The position numbers and the translations under genes were made by a program. From Sphaerochaeta globosa str. Buddy (GTDB lineage: Bacteria; Spirochaetota; Spirochaetia; Sphaerochaetales; Sphaerochaetaceae): a stretch of DNA of 64,000 nucleotides. The notes beneath the pieces are model-generated. The model had not been told where the DNA came from. It saw nothing but the letters and a program-made list of their open reading frames with translations, and did not search any database. Positions 9,195 to 17,946 of this stretch are shown in pieces; the first letter of the stretch is position 1; the number at the start of each line of letters is the position of its first letter. Where the stretch lies: contig NC_015152.1 of assembly GCF_000190435.1 (NCBI RefSeq), positions 2,920,458-2,984,457 of the forward strand, written 5' to 3'.

Positions 9195-10169
9195 CTAGAG
9201 AATTCCAAGTTTCTTTGCGAAATCGAGGAGCATTTTCTCGGATTCACCGTAGAATTTGGTAAAGTCATCGGCATTCAGATATTGTCCTTCGAGTACGTTC
9301 TTCTGGATGTATCCAACTTTCCACTCTTCGGTTTCCGATACCTTCTGCAGAATATCACTCCAGAAAAGCTGAGCTTCACGGCTCATGCCGGCAGGTCCGA
9401 TGACCGAACGGGACATCTGCATGACAACATCGGGATGACCAAGAGCTGTAAAGGTCGGAGTCTTCTCAAACGGGGCGGACATGGCTTTTGGAGCAAACGA
9501 ACCGATGGCTGTCAGTCTTCCCCCCTCAACCAATCCTACACACTCAACAGGATTGAGAATGGCAAGGTCCATATGGCCACCAAGCAAAGCGGTCGCTACT
9601 TCACCACTGGAAGCAAAATATGCAGAGTAGTTGAACTTGGTTCCTGTCTTCTCTTCGAGCAATGCAAGAGCCATTGCATCGAGGTCATCGGCAAGCCCGA
9701 CAGTCAGTGAAGAGGGATTTGCCTTGATGGCTTTCTCGACCGATGCCCAATCAGGGAACTTGCCGTCGGTGCGGGAAACCAAAAGAATATCATCCAAGGC
9801 CATGTTGGCGATCGGAGTGAAGGGACCCTTCGGGGACATGCTCTTGTTGACATGCATGGAAAGCTGATTTGCTGAGTTGCAGGTCAAGAGATAGTAATCA
9901 ACATCCGTCTTGGCGTTCACATATCCGTGTGACACGGCACTAGCCCCGCCGCCTTTGTTTACAATCGTGATAGTCTGGTCAACCAGCTTATACTTCTGGA
10001 TGATGTCAGCAATGGTACGACCCAAAATGTCGCTTCCGCCGCCTGCACTACCGGGAATGACAAATTCAATGCCACGATCGGGATACTTTGCAGCTTCAGC
10101 ATTACCTTGCGCCCAAAGCACTCCGGAAAGTGCGAGAACACACACCAATACAACGAACAGTTTCTTCAT
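9195..10169 (-). CDS. tctC: Tripartite tricarboxylate transporter substrate-binding protein
   Basis: A 324-residue secreted binding protein of the Bug/TctC family. A signal peptide of about 20 residues ends near LWAQG. The mature start YPDRGIEFVIPGSAGGGSDILGR is diagnostic: the first ligand-binding loop follows the conserved Pro and Gly residues. Later segments fit the fold (NPVECVGLVEGGRLTAIG and PTFTALGHPDV). It is the first gene of the tctCBA operon. AAAGGAG lies 7 nt before the ATG, and a sigma-54-type promoter is about 60 nt upstream. Confidence 0.95.
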   Translation of the reverse strand: MKKLFVVLVCVLALSGVLWAQGNAEAAKYPDRGIEFVIPGSAGGGSDILGRTIADIIQKYKLVDQTITIVNKGGGASAVSHGYVNAKTDVDYYLLTCNSANQLSMHVNKSMSPKGPFTPIANMALDDILLVSRTDGKFPDWASVEKAIKANPSSLTVGLADDLDAMALALLEEKTGTKFNYSAYFASSGEVATALLGGHMDLAILNPVECVGLVEGGRLTAIGSFAPKAMSAPFEKTPTFTALGHPDVVMQMSRSVIGPAGMSREAQLFWSDILQKVSETEEWKVGYIQKNVLEGQYLNADDFTKFYGESEKMLLDFAKKLGIL

Positions 10170-10230
10170 GAGGTACTCCTTTTCTTGTTTCAGACTGATT
10201 GTTCCTTGTCTGTTTTCTACGCTTTATTCA

Positions 10231-10248
10231 ATGCATATATCATGCCAA
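10231..10248 (-). promoter_or_regulatory. Sigma-54 (-24/-12) promoter of the tct operon
   Basis: On the minus strand TTGGCATGATATATGCAT has the invariant GG (10246-10245) and GC (10234-10233) separated by exactly 10 nt, with TTGGCA at -24 and TGCAT at -12. It lies 62-79 nt upstream of the tctC ATG. The neighbouring gene encodes a sigma-54 activator with the GAFTGA motif, which makes the assignment strong. Confidence 0.85.
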
Positions 10249-10316
10249 CATCACTAAAACGGCTTTTTTCTGGCTTCTTTGTTCCCAAAGCAAGGAAATC
10301 GCACCAACGAAGGCTT

Positions 10317-10330
10317 GGAAAGCGCTTGCC
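10317..10330. promoter_or_regulatory. Candidate upstream activator site
   Basis: GGAAAGCGCTTGCC is a palindrome at 12 of 14 positions, centred near AAGCGCTT. It lies about 70 bp upstream of the -24 element and just past the 3' end of the activator gene, a normal place for a bound sigma-54 activator. No experimental site is known to me for this regulator. Confidence 0.45.
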
Positions 10331-10363
10331 TGTGATGCAATGCAACACCTATGACACACAACA

Positions 10364-12241
10364 CTACATCAAGCCGTACTTTTGCAATTTTCGATACAAG
10401 GTGCTGCGATCGATACCCAACAGGCGTGCCGCTTCCTTCTTGTTGTTATTGGTTTGGCCAAGTATTGCTATGAGTCTGTCCTTCTCATCCAAACCCTCCG
10501 CACACAAGTGCACTTGCTTTTCCTCATCGCTGGATCCCAGACAAGCCAATATATCCTTGGCTGTGATGACCGTCTCGCAGATGACAACCGACAGCCGTTC
10601 GCAGACATTTCGCAGATGCCTGATATTTCCTTCCCAAGGGAGGTTGAGTAATATTGGAAGGACCTCGGGGTCGAGCATGTGCCGTTTTTTGCCATTGGCT
10701 TCATCAAATTGCCTGAGAAAATGCTTGGTGAGCAAGAGCACATCCTCCCCCCGCTTCCTAAGCGGCGGGATGTTCAGGCGCAATACGTCCAACCGATAGA
10801 ACAGGTCCTTCCTAAAGAGGCCTTGGTCGACTAAAGTTTCCAAATTGCGATTCGTTGCTGCAATAATGCGGATATCGACCGGGATTACGGTATCGTGGCC
10901 GATTCGCATGATCTCCCGCTCCTCTATCACCCGAAGCAGGCGGCCTTGCAGGTGAAGGCTCATCTCAGATATCTCATCAAGGAATATGGTACCGGTATGG
11001 GCAAGCTCAAACAGCCCCATTTTTCCGTTCTTTGAAGCTCCGGTGAAGGCACCCCCCACATAGCCGAACAACTCACTTTCCAGGAGTGACTCAGGCAATG
11101 CCGCGCAGTTGACGGCAACAAAGGGTCCGCCTGAACGCTGACTCGAGCGATGGATGCTTTGTGCAAACAGCTCCTTTCCGGTTCCTGTTTCACCGACGAT
11201 CATGACACTTGAGCTCACATTTGCATAACTGAGGGCCAAGCGTTTGGATGCACAGAATGCCTTGCTCTCCCCAAGCATCATTGAGAAATCATAGGAGGCG
11301 ACCAATCCCTTCTGATGCGCTTCTCTTCTGATTCTCGTCTCGATCTTCTGAATCTGCGACACTTCCTGCAACGTGATGATGCCTGCCTGAAACTTTCCAT
11401 CCACAATAATGGGAACCCTGTTTACTACGACCTGATTGCCCTGGATTTCCAAGTAATCACCAAGACCGGGCTGTTGCAGCTGTAGAAGATCGGGTTCGGC
11501 GAGCGATGGAGCAATTTCAGAGAGAGGACGATCAAAGATTTCCTGTGCCTGGTTGTTGAGAAGCCGTTCGGCGAACTGGTTGCAGATGGTGATTCTCTTA
11601 TCCTGGTCGATTGCAATAATACCTTCATGCACATGCTCCACCAAGGCATTCAAGCGTTGTACCCGGACCCGTTCCTCGATGTTTGAGTGCCATAATCGCC
11701 AAGCCTCGTCGATGGCTTGGCGTACACTTTCCTTACCGACTTCAATTCTCTGTGCACACAAACCCATCGCTTTTGCCTTGATGGTCACCGAATTGCCTCC
11801 GATGATCAGATCGGCCCCATCGCTCACAGCCTTGCGGATGATCGGCTCCACCTCGTCCAAGGGTCCGATCTCATACGTTGCAACAGGAGGCAAGAAGATG
11901 GTGGAGAAATTGTCAACCCCGTAGATGGCATTGGAGGTAGCTATCAGGGCGATGCTCTTGGAACCATGGAGACGAACTCCTTCACTCATGGCACGCAGGA
12001 TGTCGTAACCGCTCATCGGCACTTCGATCACGGTTGCATCCTTCCATAATTGATTGAGGTACGATGCGGTCAAGCCGCGTGCGATGAAGATGTCGCCGAC
12101 CAAGGTGCTTCTTCGTATCTCAGGAACACCCTTGAAATTGACGACATGCTTGATCTCTTCGCGCTTGGGATGCTCGGCAAAGGCAGTTTCAACAGTAGCA
12201 ACAAGATTCTTGTATGGTGCAATGAATTCAATGGTAAACAT
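10364..12241 (-). CDS. PrpR-type sigma-54-dependent transcriptional activator
   Basis: A 625-residue enhancer-binding protein. Residues about 1-190 resemble the PrpR N-terminal ligand domain, a periplasmic-binding-like module. A PAS segment follows (about 200-310, [16 protein letters not shown]). The AAA+ domain has Walker A GETGTGKE, the sigma-54 contact motif GAFTGA, Walker B FLDEISEM and an R-finger region. A Fis-type helix-turn-helix ends the protein ([19 protein letters not shown]). It most likely activates the downstream tct operon, which has a matching -24/-12 promoter. The inducer may be the imported acid or a metabolite. GAGGG lies 6 nt before the ATG, with TATACT further upstream. 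Confidence 0.92.
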   Translation of the reverse strand: MFTIEFIAPYKNLVATVETAFAEHPKREEIKHVVNFKGVPEIRRSTLVGDIFIARGLTASYLNQLWKDATVIEVPMSGYDILRAMSEGVRLHGSKSIALIATSNAIYGVDNFSTIFLPPVATYEIGPLDEVEPIIRKAVSDGADLIIGGNSVTIKAKAMGLCAQRIEVGKESVRQAIDEAWRLWHSNIEERVRVQRLNALVEHVHEGIIAIDQDKRITICNQFAERLLNNQAQEIFDRPLSEIAPSLAEPDLLQLQQPGLGDYLEIQGNQVVVNRVPIIVDGKFQAGIITLQEVSQIQKIETRIRREAHQKGLVASYDFSMMLGESKAFCASKRLALSYANVSSSVMIVGETGTGKELFAQSIHRSSQRSGGPFVAVNCAALPESLLESELFGYVGGAFTGASKNGKMGLFELAHTGTIFLDEISEMSLHLQGRLLRVIEEREIMRIGHDTVIPVDIRIIAATNRNLETLVDQGLFRKDLFYRLDVLRLNIPPLRKRGEDVLLLTKHFLRQFDEANGKKRHMLDPEVLPILLNLPWEGNIRHLRNVCERLSVVICETVITAKDILACLGSSDEEKQVHLCAEGLDEKDRLIAILGQTNNNKKEAARLLGIDRSTLYRKLQKYGLM

Positions 12242-12378
12242 GGATGTCCCTCAATGATGATTGTATACAGTATACCACGAACCGAATAGAAAAGTATGGG
12301 TATGAAGAATAAAATTGACACATAGTGATTACTCTGTAGGAATCAATGGTTTCTTTTTTGACGTATTGAAAATTCTAT

Positions 12379-12430
12379 TTGACAGACGGGAAAACCCATG
12401 CAATCATTAACCTGTAAGACAGCTTTACAG
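12379..12430 (+). promoter_or_regulatory. Putative promoter and operator of the TRAP operon
   Basis: TTGACA (12379-12384), a 17-bp spacer and a weak AATCAT (12402-12407) are followed at the expected start point by an inverted repeat CTGTAA-N7-TTACAG (12412-12430). The leader then holds a strong hairpin (TTCCCGGC/GCCGGGAA, 12446-12465). The repeat is a candidate site for the operon's GntR regulator encoded at 17144. Another TTGACA at 12315 is an alternative promoter. Confidence 0.45.
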
Positions 12431-12511
12431 CTAAGCAGATTTATATTCCCGGCATACGCCGGGAAACGCATCGAACATTGTTAGCCGCTTTGCGGTCCTG
12501 AGGAGGAAACA

Positions 12512-13510
12512 ATGAAGAAAGTAATCGTCACCCTGTTGCTGGCAGCCCTGGTACTTCCCATGGCATTCGCCCAAGCTTCAACTGAAGTCAAGCCCGTTGA
12601 ATTGGTCTATACCATGACCGCAGTCCCCACCGATGCACACGCCGGTGCCATGCGCGTCTTCAAGGAAACCGTCGAACGCGTTTCCAATGGACAGATCAAG
12701 GTTCTTACCTACGATTCGGCATCCTTGTTCAAGCAGGAGCAGGAAGTATCGGCGGTCAAGAGCGGCCAGGCCGACATGACCGCCACTGCAGCTTCGTGGC
12801 TGACCGATGGAAGCCCCTGGGTATCCATGTTTACCGCAGGCTACATCTTCAAGAGCTACGACCACATGACCAGCGTACTCAACGGCCCCATCGGCGCTGA
12901 GGTGTTCGACCGCATCGCCAAGGAGCAGGGAATCCGCCCCCTCGGTGCACAATACCTTGGAACCCGCCAGCTCAACCTGGTTGCAGACAAGGAAATCAAG
13001 ACCCCGGCTGACCTTAAGGGTGTGAACCTGAGAATGCCGAACTCCGACTCCTGGATTTTCCTGGGCAAGGCTCTGGGAGCCAACCCGACCCCGATCTCCT
13101 TCAGCGAACTGTATATGGCACTGCAGACCAAGACCGTCGACGGCCAGGACAACCCGCTTCCGTCCACCAAGAACGCAAAGTTCTATGAAGTAACTAAATC
13201 CATCACCATCACCAACCATCTGGTTGACTCGGTATGGCCTGCCATCAACGAAGCAAAATGGCAGTCCCTGACCGCTCAACAAAAGGCTTGGGTCATGGAA
13301 GGGGTGAAGGCCGGCATCGAGTATTGCGACAGCACCAACCTCAAGGCTGAGGCTGAATTAGTAGCATTCTTCAAGAATGCAGGCCTGAAGGTCTACAATG
13401 CAGACCTGAATGCATTCGCCGACCACGTTCTGGCACAGTATCTGGCAAGCCCTTACGCTCAGAAATGGGACAAGGCGATGTTCGACAAAGTCGTAGCTGC
13501 TGGAAAGTAA
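12512..13510 (+). CDS. TRAP transporter substrate-binding protein, DctP family
   Basis: A 332-residue periplasmic protein. The signal peptide (about 1-20) ends at MAFAQA. The DctP fold is indicated by FKETVERVSNGQIKV, ELYMALQTKTVDGQDNPL and the ligand-contact Arg in LKGVNLRMPNSDSW near residue 174, which pairs with the carboxylate of the ligand in this family. AGGAGG precedes the ATG by 6 nt. It is the first gene of an operon with small and large TRAP permeases and two aldolases, so the ligand is probably an acidic sugar or hydroxy acid. Confidence 0.95.
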   Translation: MKKVIVTLLLAALVLPMAFAQASTEVKPVELVYTMTAVPTDAHAGAMRVFKETVERVSNGQIKVLTYDSASLFKQEQEVSAVKSGQADMTATAASWLTDGSPWVSMFTAGYIFKSYDHMTSVLNGPIGAEVFDRIAKEQGIRPLGAQYLGTRQLNLVADKEIKTPADLKGVNLRMPNSDSWIFLGKALGANPTPISFSELYMALQTKTVDGQDNPLPSTKNAKFYEVTKSITITNHLVDSVWPAINEAKWQSLTAQQKAWVMEGVKAGIEYCDSTNLKAEAELVAFFKNAGLKVYNADLNAFADHVLAQYLASPYAQKWDKAMFDKVVAAGK

Positions 13511-13523
13511 GCAATCACTTACG

Positions 13524-13548
13524 AACCCGGGGCTGCCTGCCCCGGGTT
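13524..13548 (+). other. Intergenic hairpin between TRAP binding protein and permease genes
   Basis: A perfect 10-bp GC-rich stem (AACCCGGGGC with GCCCCGGGTT) with a 5-nt loop is followed by TCTTCTTG. It resembles an attenuating terminator or 3'-stabilising stem that separates the highly needed binding protein from the permease genes. Confidence 0.65.
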
Positions 13549-13579
13549 TCTTCTTGTAATTGAACAGGAGACCAACCAC

Positions 13580-14110
13580 GTGAGAAAACTAGCGTTATTT
13601 ATCAGAGAGGTGCTGGAAGTCTACATTCCTACCGCCGCTTTCATCTTCTTGTTTCTGGCATTCATCCTGCAAGTATTCTTCAGGTATGTGGTCAACCATC
13701 CTCTTACTTGGACCCAGGACGTGATTGTCATCGGATTTTGCTGGTCGGTCATCCTTGGTGCCTGCTACACGATGCGTCGCAAGGGACACGTCCAGTTCAC
13801 CATGCTCTATGAAGCCTATAGCCCCAAGGTTGCAGCTGTTGCACGACTGCTGGGCAATCTGCTGATCATCATCACCTTTGCAGTGATGGTAGTCCCCTCC
13901 TTCAAATACGCCTTCTTTCTGGGTTTCCAGAAAACCCCGGTCCTGCGTGTCTCCTACACCTGGATCTTTCTCCCCTTCACCTACTTCCTCCTGGCCATCA
14001 TCGGCTACAGCATCAAGCCGGTCCTGGAGGACTGGAAGGTCATTACCGGAAAACTTTCCGATAGTTTCGACCACAGCTACGACCCGCTGCTCGGGGAGGT
14101 AAAGAAATGA
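13580..14110 (+). CDS. TRAP transporter small permease, DctQ family
   Basis: A 176-residue protein with four membrane segments. The first is around IPTAAFIFLFLAFILQVFFRYVV, followed by the typical TWTQDVIVIGFCWSVILGA and the loop MRRKGHVQFTML. It starts at a GTG with AGGAG 9 nt upstream. Its stop overlaps the start of the large permease gene (ATGA). DctQ joins DctM to form the membrane unit that takes ligand from the binding protein using a Na+ gradient. Confidence 0.92.
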   Translation: MRKLALFIREVLEVYIPTAAFIFLFLAFILQVFFRYVVNHPLTWTQDVIVIGFCWSVILGACYTMRRKGHVQFTMLYEAYSPKVAAVARLLGNLLIIITFAVMVVPSFKYAFFLGFQKTPVLRVSYTWIFLPFTYFLLAIIGYSIKPVLEDWKVITGKLSDSFDHSYDPLLGEVKK

Positions 14111-15396
14111 GTTTTCCCTTATTCATCACCCTGCTCGTATTCATATTGATTTTCATTCTCAGGATGCCCATCGCCTTGGGCATGCTTGCTTCAGCTGCAT
14201 GTTACCTGCTGGTAAAGGGCGCAGACCTGAGCCTGGTCGTCAACCAGGTCATGAACACCTATTACACCAACTACGTCATCATCGCAGTCCCGCTCTTTAT
14301 CTTTACTGCAAATGTCATGAACTCAGGGAAAGTCACCGAGATGATTTATGATTTCGCCCTTGGGCTTGTGGGAAGAATGCGGGGCGCTTTGGGACAGGTG
14401 AATATTCTCGGATCGCTGATTTTCAGCGGAATGACGGGATCGGCCATTGCCGACGCGGCAGGCCTGGGCAAAATTGAAATTGAAGCTATGACGAAAAGCG
14501 GTTTCGAACCTGAGTTTGCTTGTGCCATCACCGCAGCCTCGGCGACCATCGGCCCGATCTTCCCCCCGTCCATTCCCTTGGTCATCTATGCCATGCTCTC
14601 CTCAACCTCGGTGGGAGCACTGTTCATGGGCGGCATGGTTCCAGGCGTCCTGCTTGCGATTGCCTTGATGATCTATGTAGCAATCGTTTCCAAGAAACGC
14701 AACTACCCACGCGGCGAGAAGATCGTCCTAAAAACTTTTATTTCCGCCACTGTCAAGGCGATTCCCGCCCTGTTGACTCCTGTCATCCTGCTGGTAGGCA
14801 TCTATACCGGAGTCATGACCCCGACCGAGGCAGGAGCAATTGCAGGCCTGTATGCCATCATCATTTCTGTGTTCGCCTATAAGGCATTGGGCTTCAAGGA
14901 TCTCTTGAATGTGGTCAAGGACTCCATCAGGGATGTGGGGGCAACCAGCATCATGATCGGAGCTGCCACCATCATCAGTTACATCGTCGCCCGTGAGCAA
15001 CTAGCCGCCAACATCGGCAACTGGATATTGGGAATTACCAGCAGCAAGTGGACATTCCTCTTCATCGTAAACGTAGTCATCCTGATCCTGGGAATGTTCA
15101 TGGACACCTCCACCATCCAGTTGGTCTTCGTGCCCATCATGATTCCCGTGGCCAACGCCCTGGGCATCGACATGATCCACTTCGGTTTGGTAGTCACCTT
15201 CAACATGATGGTAGGACTTTCCACCCCGCCGTTCGGTATGCTGCTCTTCATCACAAGCGGTATTTCCGGCACTCCGCTGAAGGATATCATGCGTGAAATC
15301 CTTTGGCCGATTATAGTCATGCTGATCGTCCTCATCCTGATCACCTACATCCCCGAGATCACCCTCTTCCTGCCCCGTGCAGCAGGACTTATCTAA
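14107..15396 (+). CDS. TRAP transporter large permease, DctM family
   Basis: A 429-residue protein with about 12 hydrophobic segments. Family marks include RMPIALGMLASAACYLL at the start, SGMTGSAIADAAGLGKIEIEAM near residue 115, ITAASATIGPIFPPSIPLVIYA, and MTPTEAGAIAGLYA in the middle. The second half repeats the pattern with STPPFGMLLFITSGISG. It forms the transport channel of the TRAP system. It is translationally coupled to dctQ, with GAGG 6 nt before the ATG. Confidence 0.95.
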   Translation: MSFPLFITLLVFILIFILRMPIALGMLASAACYLLVKGADLSLVVNQVMNTYYTNYVIIAVPLFIFTANVMNSGKVTEMIYDFALGLVGRMRGALGQVNILGSLIFSGMTGSAIADAAGLGKIEIEAMTKSGFEPEFACAITAASATIGPIFPPSIPLVIYAMLSSTSVGALFMGGMVPGVLLAIALMIYVAIVSKKRNYPRGEKIVLKTFISATVKAIPALLTPVILLVGIYTGVMTPTEAGAIAGLYAIIISVFAYKALGFKDLLNVVKDSIRDVGATSIMIGAATIISYIVAREQLAANIGNWILGITSSKWTFLFIVNVVILILGMFMDTSTIQLVFVPIMIPVANALGIDMIHFGLVVTFNMMVGLSTPPFGMLLFITSGISGTPLKDIMREILWPIIVMLIVLILITYIPEITLFLPRAAGLI

Positions 15397-15408
15397 GGAG
15401 TTATGTCA

Positions 15409-16332
15409 ATGAAAACACCCTATAACGGCTGCTGGCCGACCATGATCACCCCTTTTACCGCTGACAACAAGGTAGATTTCCCTGCAGTCAAGGCAATCAC
15501 CAACTGGTACATCGACCGGGGTGCGGACGGCATCTTCGCCGTCTGCCAGTCCAGCGAGATGTTCTTTCTATCCCAACAAGAGAAACTCGATATCGCCAAG
15601 GCCGTCGTCGAGGCTGCCGGGGGTCGTGTCAAGGTCATTGCAAGCGGACACACCAGCGACGACCATCAAGCCCAAATAGAGGAACTTGGAGCGATGTCCC
15701 AAACGGGAGTCGATGCAGTGGTGCTGGTCTCCAACCGTCTGGCAAAAGCCGATGAAGACAGTGCTGTCTTCAACGCCAACGCCCAGGACATTTTCGACCA
15801 GCTGAGCGATGTCACCTTCGGCCTGTATGAATGTCCTTACCCGTATTTGAGACTGCTTACCGACGACTTTCTCGCCTGGGCTGCAAAGGAAGACAAGCTG
15901 GTCTTCCTCAAGGATGTGTCCTGTTCCCTGGAGATCGAGAAACGCCGTGTCGAGTTGGTCAAGGGAACCAAGCTGGCCCTGTTCAATGCAAACACCGCCA
16001 CTCTTTTGGACTCCTGGATTGCCGGTTACCAAGGGTATAACGGGGTTATGGCGAACTTTCACATCGACATCTACAAGTGGATGTATGAGCACTTCAGGAC
16101 AGAGCCGGTTCTTGCCCGCAAGGTCATGGACTTCCTCACCGTCAGCGGTGTCAGCGAAGCCCGAGCCTATCCGGTCAATGCCAAGTACCACTTCGACCTC
16201 ACCGGCATCCCGATGAGTCTGGTCACCCGCTCCAAGCCGGTTTCCCTGCTGAACGAGAACGCACGACTTGAGATTCAAAGCTTGATCCGCATGGAAGCGG
16301 AAATGCGTACGCTTTTGGGGTTGAAGCAATGA
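15409..16332 (+). CDS. Dihydrodipicolinate synthase/N-acetylneuraminate lyase family aldolase
   Basis: A 307-residue class I aldolase-family protein. The Schiff-base Lys is in LVFLKDVSC near residue 170, and the catalytic Tyr is in GLYECPYPY near residue 140. The loop that normally reads G-T/S-T-G-E is CQSSEM here, which places it in a divergent subgroup rather than DapA proper. ATG 15409 is 8 nt after AAGGAG; an in-frame ATG at 15403 is too close to it. Family enzymes cleave or form 2-keto-3-deoxy acids or dehydrate sugar acids. It follows the TRAP permease by 12 nt and overlaps the next aldolase gene, so it probably works on the imported acid. Confidence 0.85.
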   Translation: MKTPYNGCWPTMITPFTADNKVDFPAVKAITNWYIDRGADGIFAVCQSSEMFFLSQQEKLDIAKAVVEAAGGRVKVIASGHTSDDHQAQIEELGAMSQTGVDAVVLVSNRLAKADEDSAVFNANAQDIFDQLSDVTFGLYECPYPYLRLLTDDFLAWAAKEDKLVFLKDVSCSLEIEKRRVELVKGTKLALFNANTATLLDSWIAGYQGYNGVMANFHIDIYKWMYEHFRTEPVLARKVMDFLTVSGVSEARAYPVNAKYHFDLTGIPMSLVTRSKPVSLLNENARLEIQSLIRMEAEMRTLLGLKQ

Positions 16333-17096
16333 ACAGAGGAGCGGAGTTTCGCACCAAATTGAAATCGGGTTCAGTTTTGGGCGGGCACGTGTTTCTCAAC
16401 GACCCTGCCATCACCGAGGCCCTGGCCCGCTACGGCTACGACTTCATCTGGATCGACGCCGAACACGGGCCGTTTGACAAGCAGAACCTTCTGCTGCATG
16501 TCATGGCGGCCAATGCAGGCGGGGCCGCCGCCTTTGTGCGGGTGCCGGGCCAACAGATGCAAGACCTCAAGTATGTGTTGGAGATGGGCATCGACGGCAT
16601 CATCATTCCCCAGGTAATGGACGAGGTTGAAGCCCGTCAGGTTTTGGAGCTTTGCCTGTATCCACCCGAGGGAACGAGGGGTTTCGGGCCAAGGCGTGCC
16701 ATTGCCTACAACCAGCAGGACCTGAAGACATACCTTCAGCAGAGCAGGGAGAGCTTTGTCAGGATCATCCAGATCGAGCACATCAGTGCGGTACAGCGCA
16801 TTGAGGCAATACTATCCCTGCCCGCCCTCGATGCGGTGATCATCGGACCGAACGACCTGTCGGCCTCCATCGGCCTGCTCGGCGACAGCCTGAACGAGAA
16901 GGTGCTTGAGCTCGCGCAGCACGTCATCGATGCTGCGAAGAAGGCAGGAAAGCCGGTCGGAGTATCGATCGGTCCGGATGAGAGGACGATCAAGACCTAT
17001 CAGAACATGGGTGTGGACTTCATTAGCTGTGGCGATGACATCTCTTTTCTCCAACAAGGAGCGAAACGAACCTTCAGTATGGTAGGAAAAAGCTAG
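16329..17096 (+). CDS. HpcH/HpaI family aldolase
   Basis: A 255-residue class II pyruvate aldolase of normal length. Visible residues are the catalytic His in DAEHGPFD (near 41), the Arg in FVRVPG, and metal ligands Glu in IQIEHI (about 143) and Asp in IIGPNDLS (about 169). The family cleaves 2-keto-3-deoxy sugar acids or 4-hydroxy-2-oxo acids to pyruvate and an aldehyde. Its ATG overlaps the preceding aldolase stop (ATGA). Together they suggest a TRAP-imported acid ending as pyruvate plus a short aldehyde. The precise substrate cannot be read from the sequence. Confidence 0.88.
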   Translation: MNRGAEFRTKLKSGSVLGGHVFLNDPAITEALARYGYDFIWIDAEHGPFDKQNLLLHVMAANAGGAAAFVRVPGQQMQDLKYVLEMGIDGIIIPQVMDEVEARQVLELCLYPPEGTRGFGPRRAIAYNQQDLKTYLQQSRESFVRIIQIEHISAVQRIEAILSLPALDAVIIGPNDLSASIGLLGDSLNEKVLELAQHVIDAAKKAGKPVGVSIGPDERTIKTYQNMGVDFISCGDDISFLQQGAKRTFSMVGKS

Positions 17097-17143
17097 AAGG
17101 AACTGTTTGAATTGGGTATGATGGGCAAACCAAGGAGGTCTGC

Positions 17144-17878
17144 ATGGACATTTCACATTTCTCCCTTTCACGGACAAACCTCAGCCAGCAGATTGCAGAC
17201 CATCTGGAAGAAGTCATTCTCTCCTCTCCTACCAGCAAGGTGACTGAGAAGCTTCCCGGTGAATTGAAGTTGGCCAAACAGTACAACGTCAGCCGGCCCG
17301 TCATCCGAGAAGCGCTCAAGCTCTTGCAGGAACGCGGCTTGATAACCCTGAAGAACGGAAGCGGTGCCTACGTCACCCGGCCCGAGAACGATACAGTCAT
17401 GAATGCAATCAACCGCATCATGCAGGTCGACCGCATCAAAAGCGACGACCTTACGCAGATGCGGGAAATCCTCGAACTCAGTTCGGTGGATTTGGCGGTG
17501 AAATGCATCACCGATGAGCAATTGAAGGAAATGGACTCTATCCTCTCCAAGTTCGAGGACACGAGCCTTCCTTTGAGGGAGCGGGTCAAGCTGGATGAGC
17601 AGTTCCATATCGCCATCGCCCAAGCTACCGGAAATGAGTTGTTAAGCATGTTCGTGGGGGTGCTCACCTCGTTGCTCCGAGACTATATGGGAAAGGGTAT
17701 TCTCATCGAAGGCGGCATCGAGGATGCAATCACGCGCCACCGCGAGATTTTTGAAGCACTGCAATGTCGCGATGCAAAGGCCGTCCACCAAGCAATGGTC
17801 GAACACCTGAAGGTTTCCAGCCTTAATGTCCAGTTCTTTGACAAACAGGGAACTACAGCAAAAAAACCGACGCTCTAA
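17144..17878 (+). CDS. GntR family regulator, FadR subfamily
   Basis: A 244-residue regulator. The winged helix-turn-helix occupies about residues 1-75 (LPGELKLAKQYNVSRPVIREALKLL then GLITLKNGSGAYV). The C-terminal all-helical FCD ligand domain shows the metal/ligand His residues in EQFHIAIAQATGN, ITRHREIFEAL and MVEHLKV. AAGGAGG is 5 nt before the ATG. It lies 47 nt after the aldolase gene and is co-directional, so it probably regulates the TRAP-aldolase operon in response to the substrate. CTGTAA-N7-TTACAG at 12412-12430 is a candidate site. Confidence 0.9.
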   Translation: MDISHFSLSRTNLSQQIADHLEEVILSSPTSKVTEKLPGELKLAKQYNVSRPVIREALKLLQERGLITLKNGSGAYVTRPENDTVMNAINRIMQVDRIKSDDLTQMREILELSSVDLAVKCITDEQLKEMDSILSKFEDTSLPLRERVKLDEQFHIAIAQATGNELLSMFVGVLTSLLRDYMGKGILIEGGIEDAITRHREIFEALQCRDAKAVHQAMVEHLKVSSLNVQFFDKQGTTAKKPTL

Positions 17879-17946
17879 CGATTCAGATATCAAATTTGAC
17901 TGTTTGCTGGTATGCTTTGAGGTGAACTCTCGGTAGGAGGTAAGTC

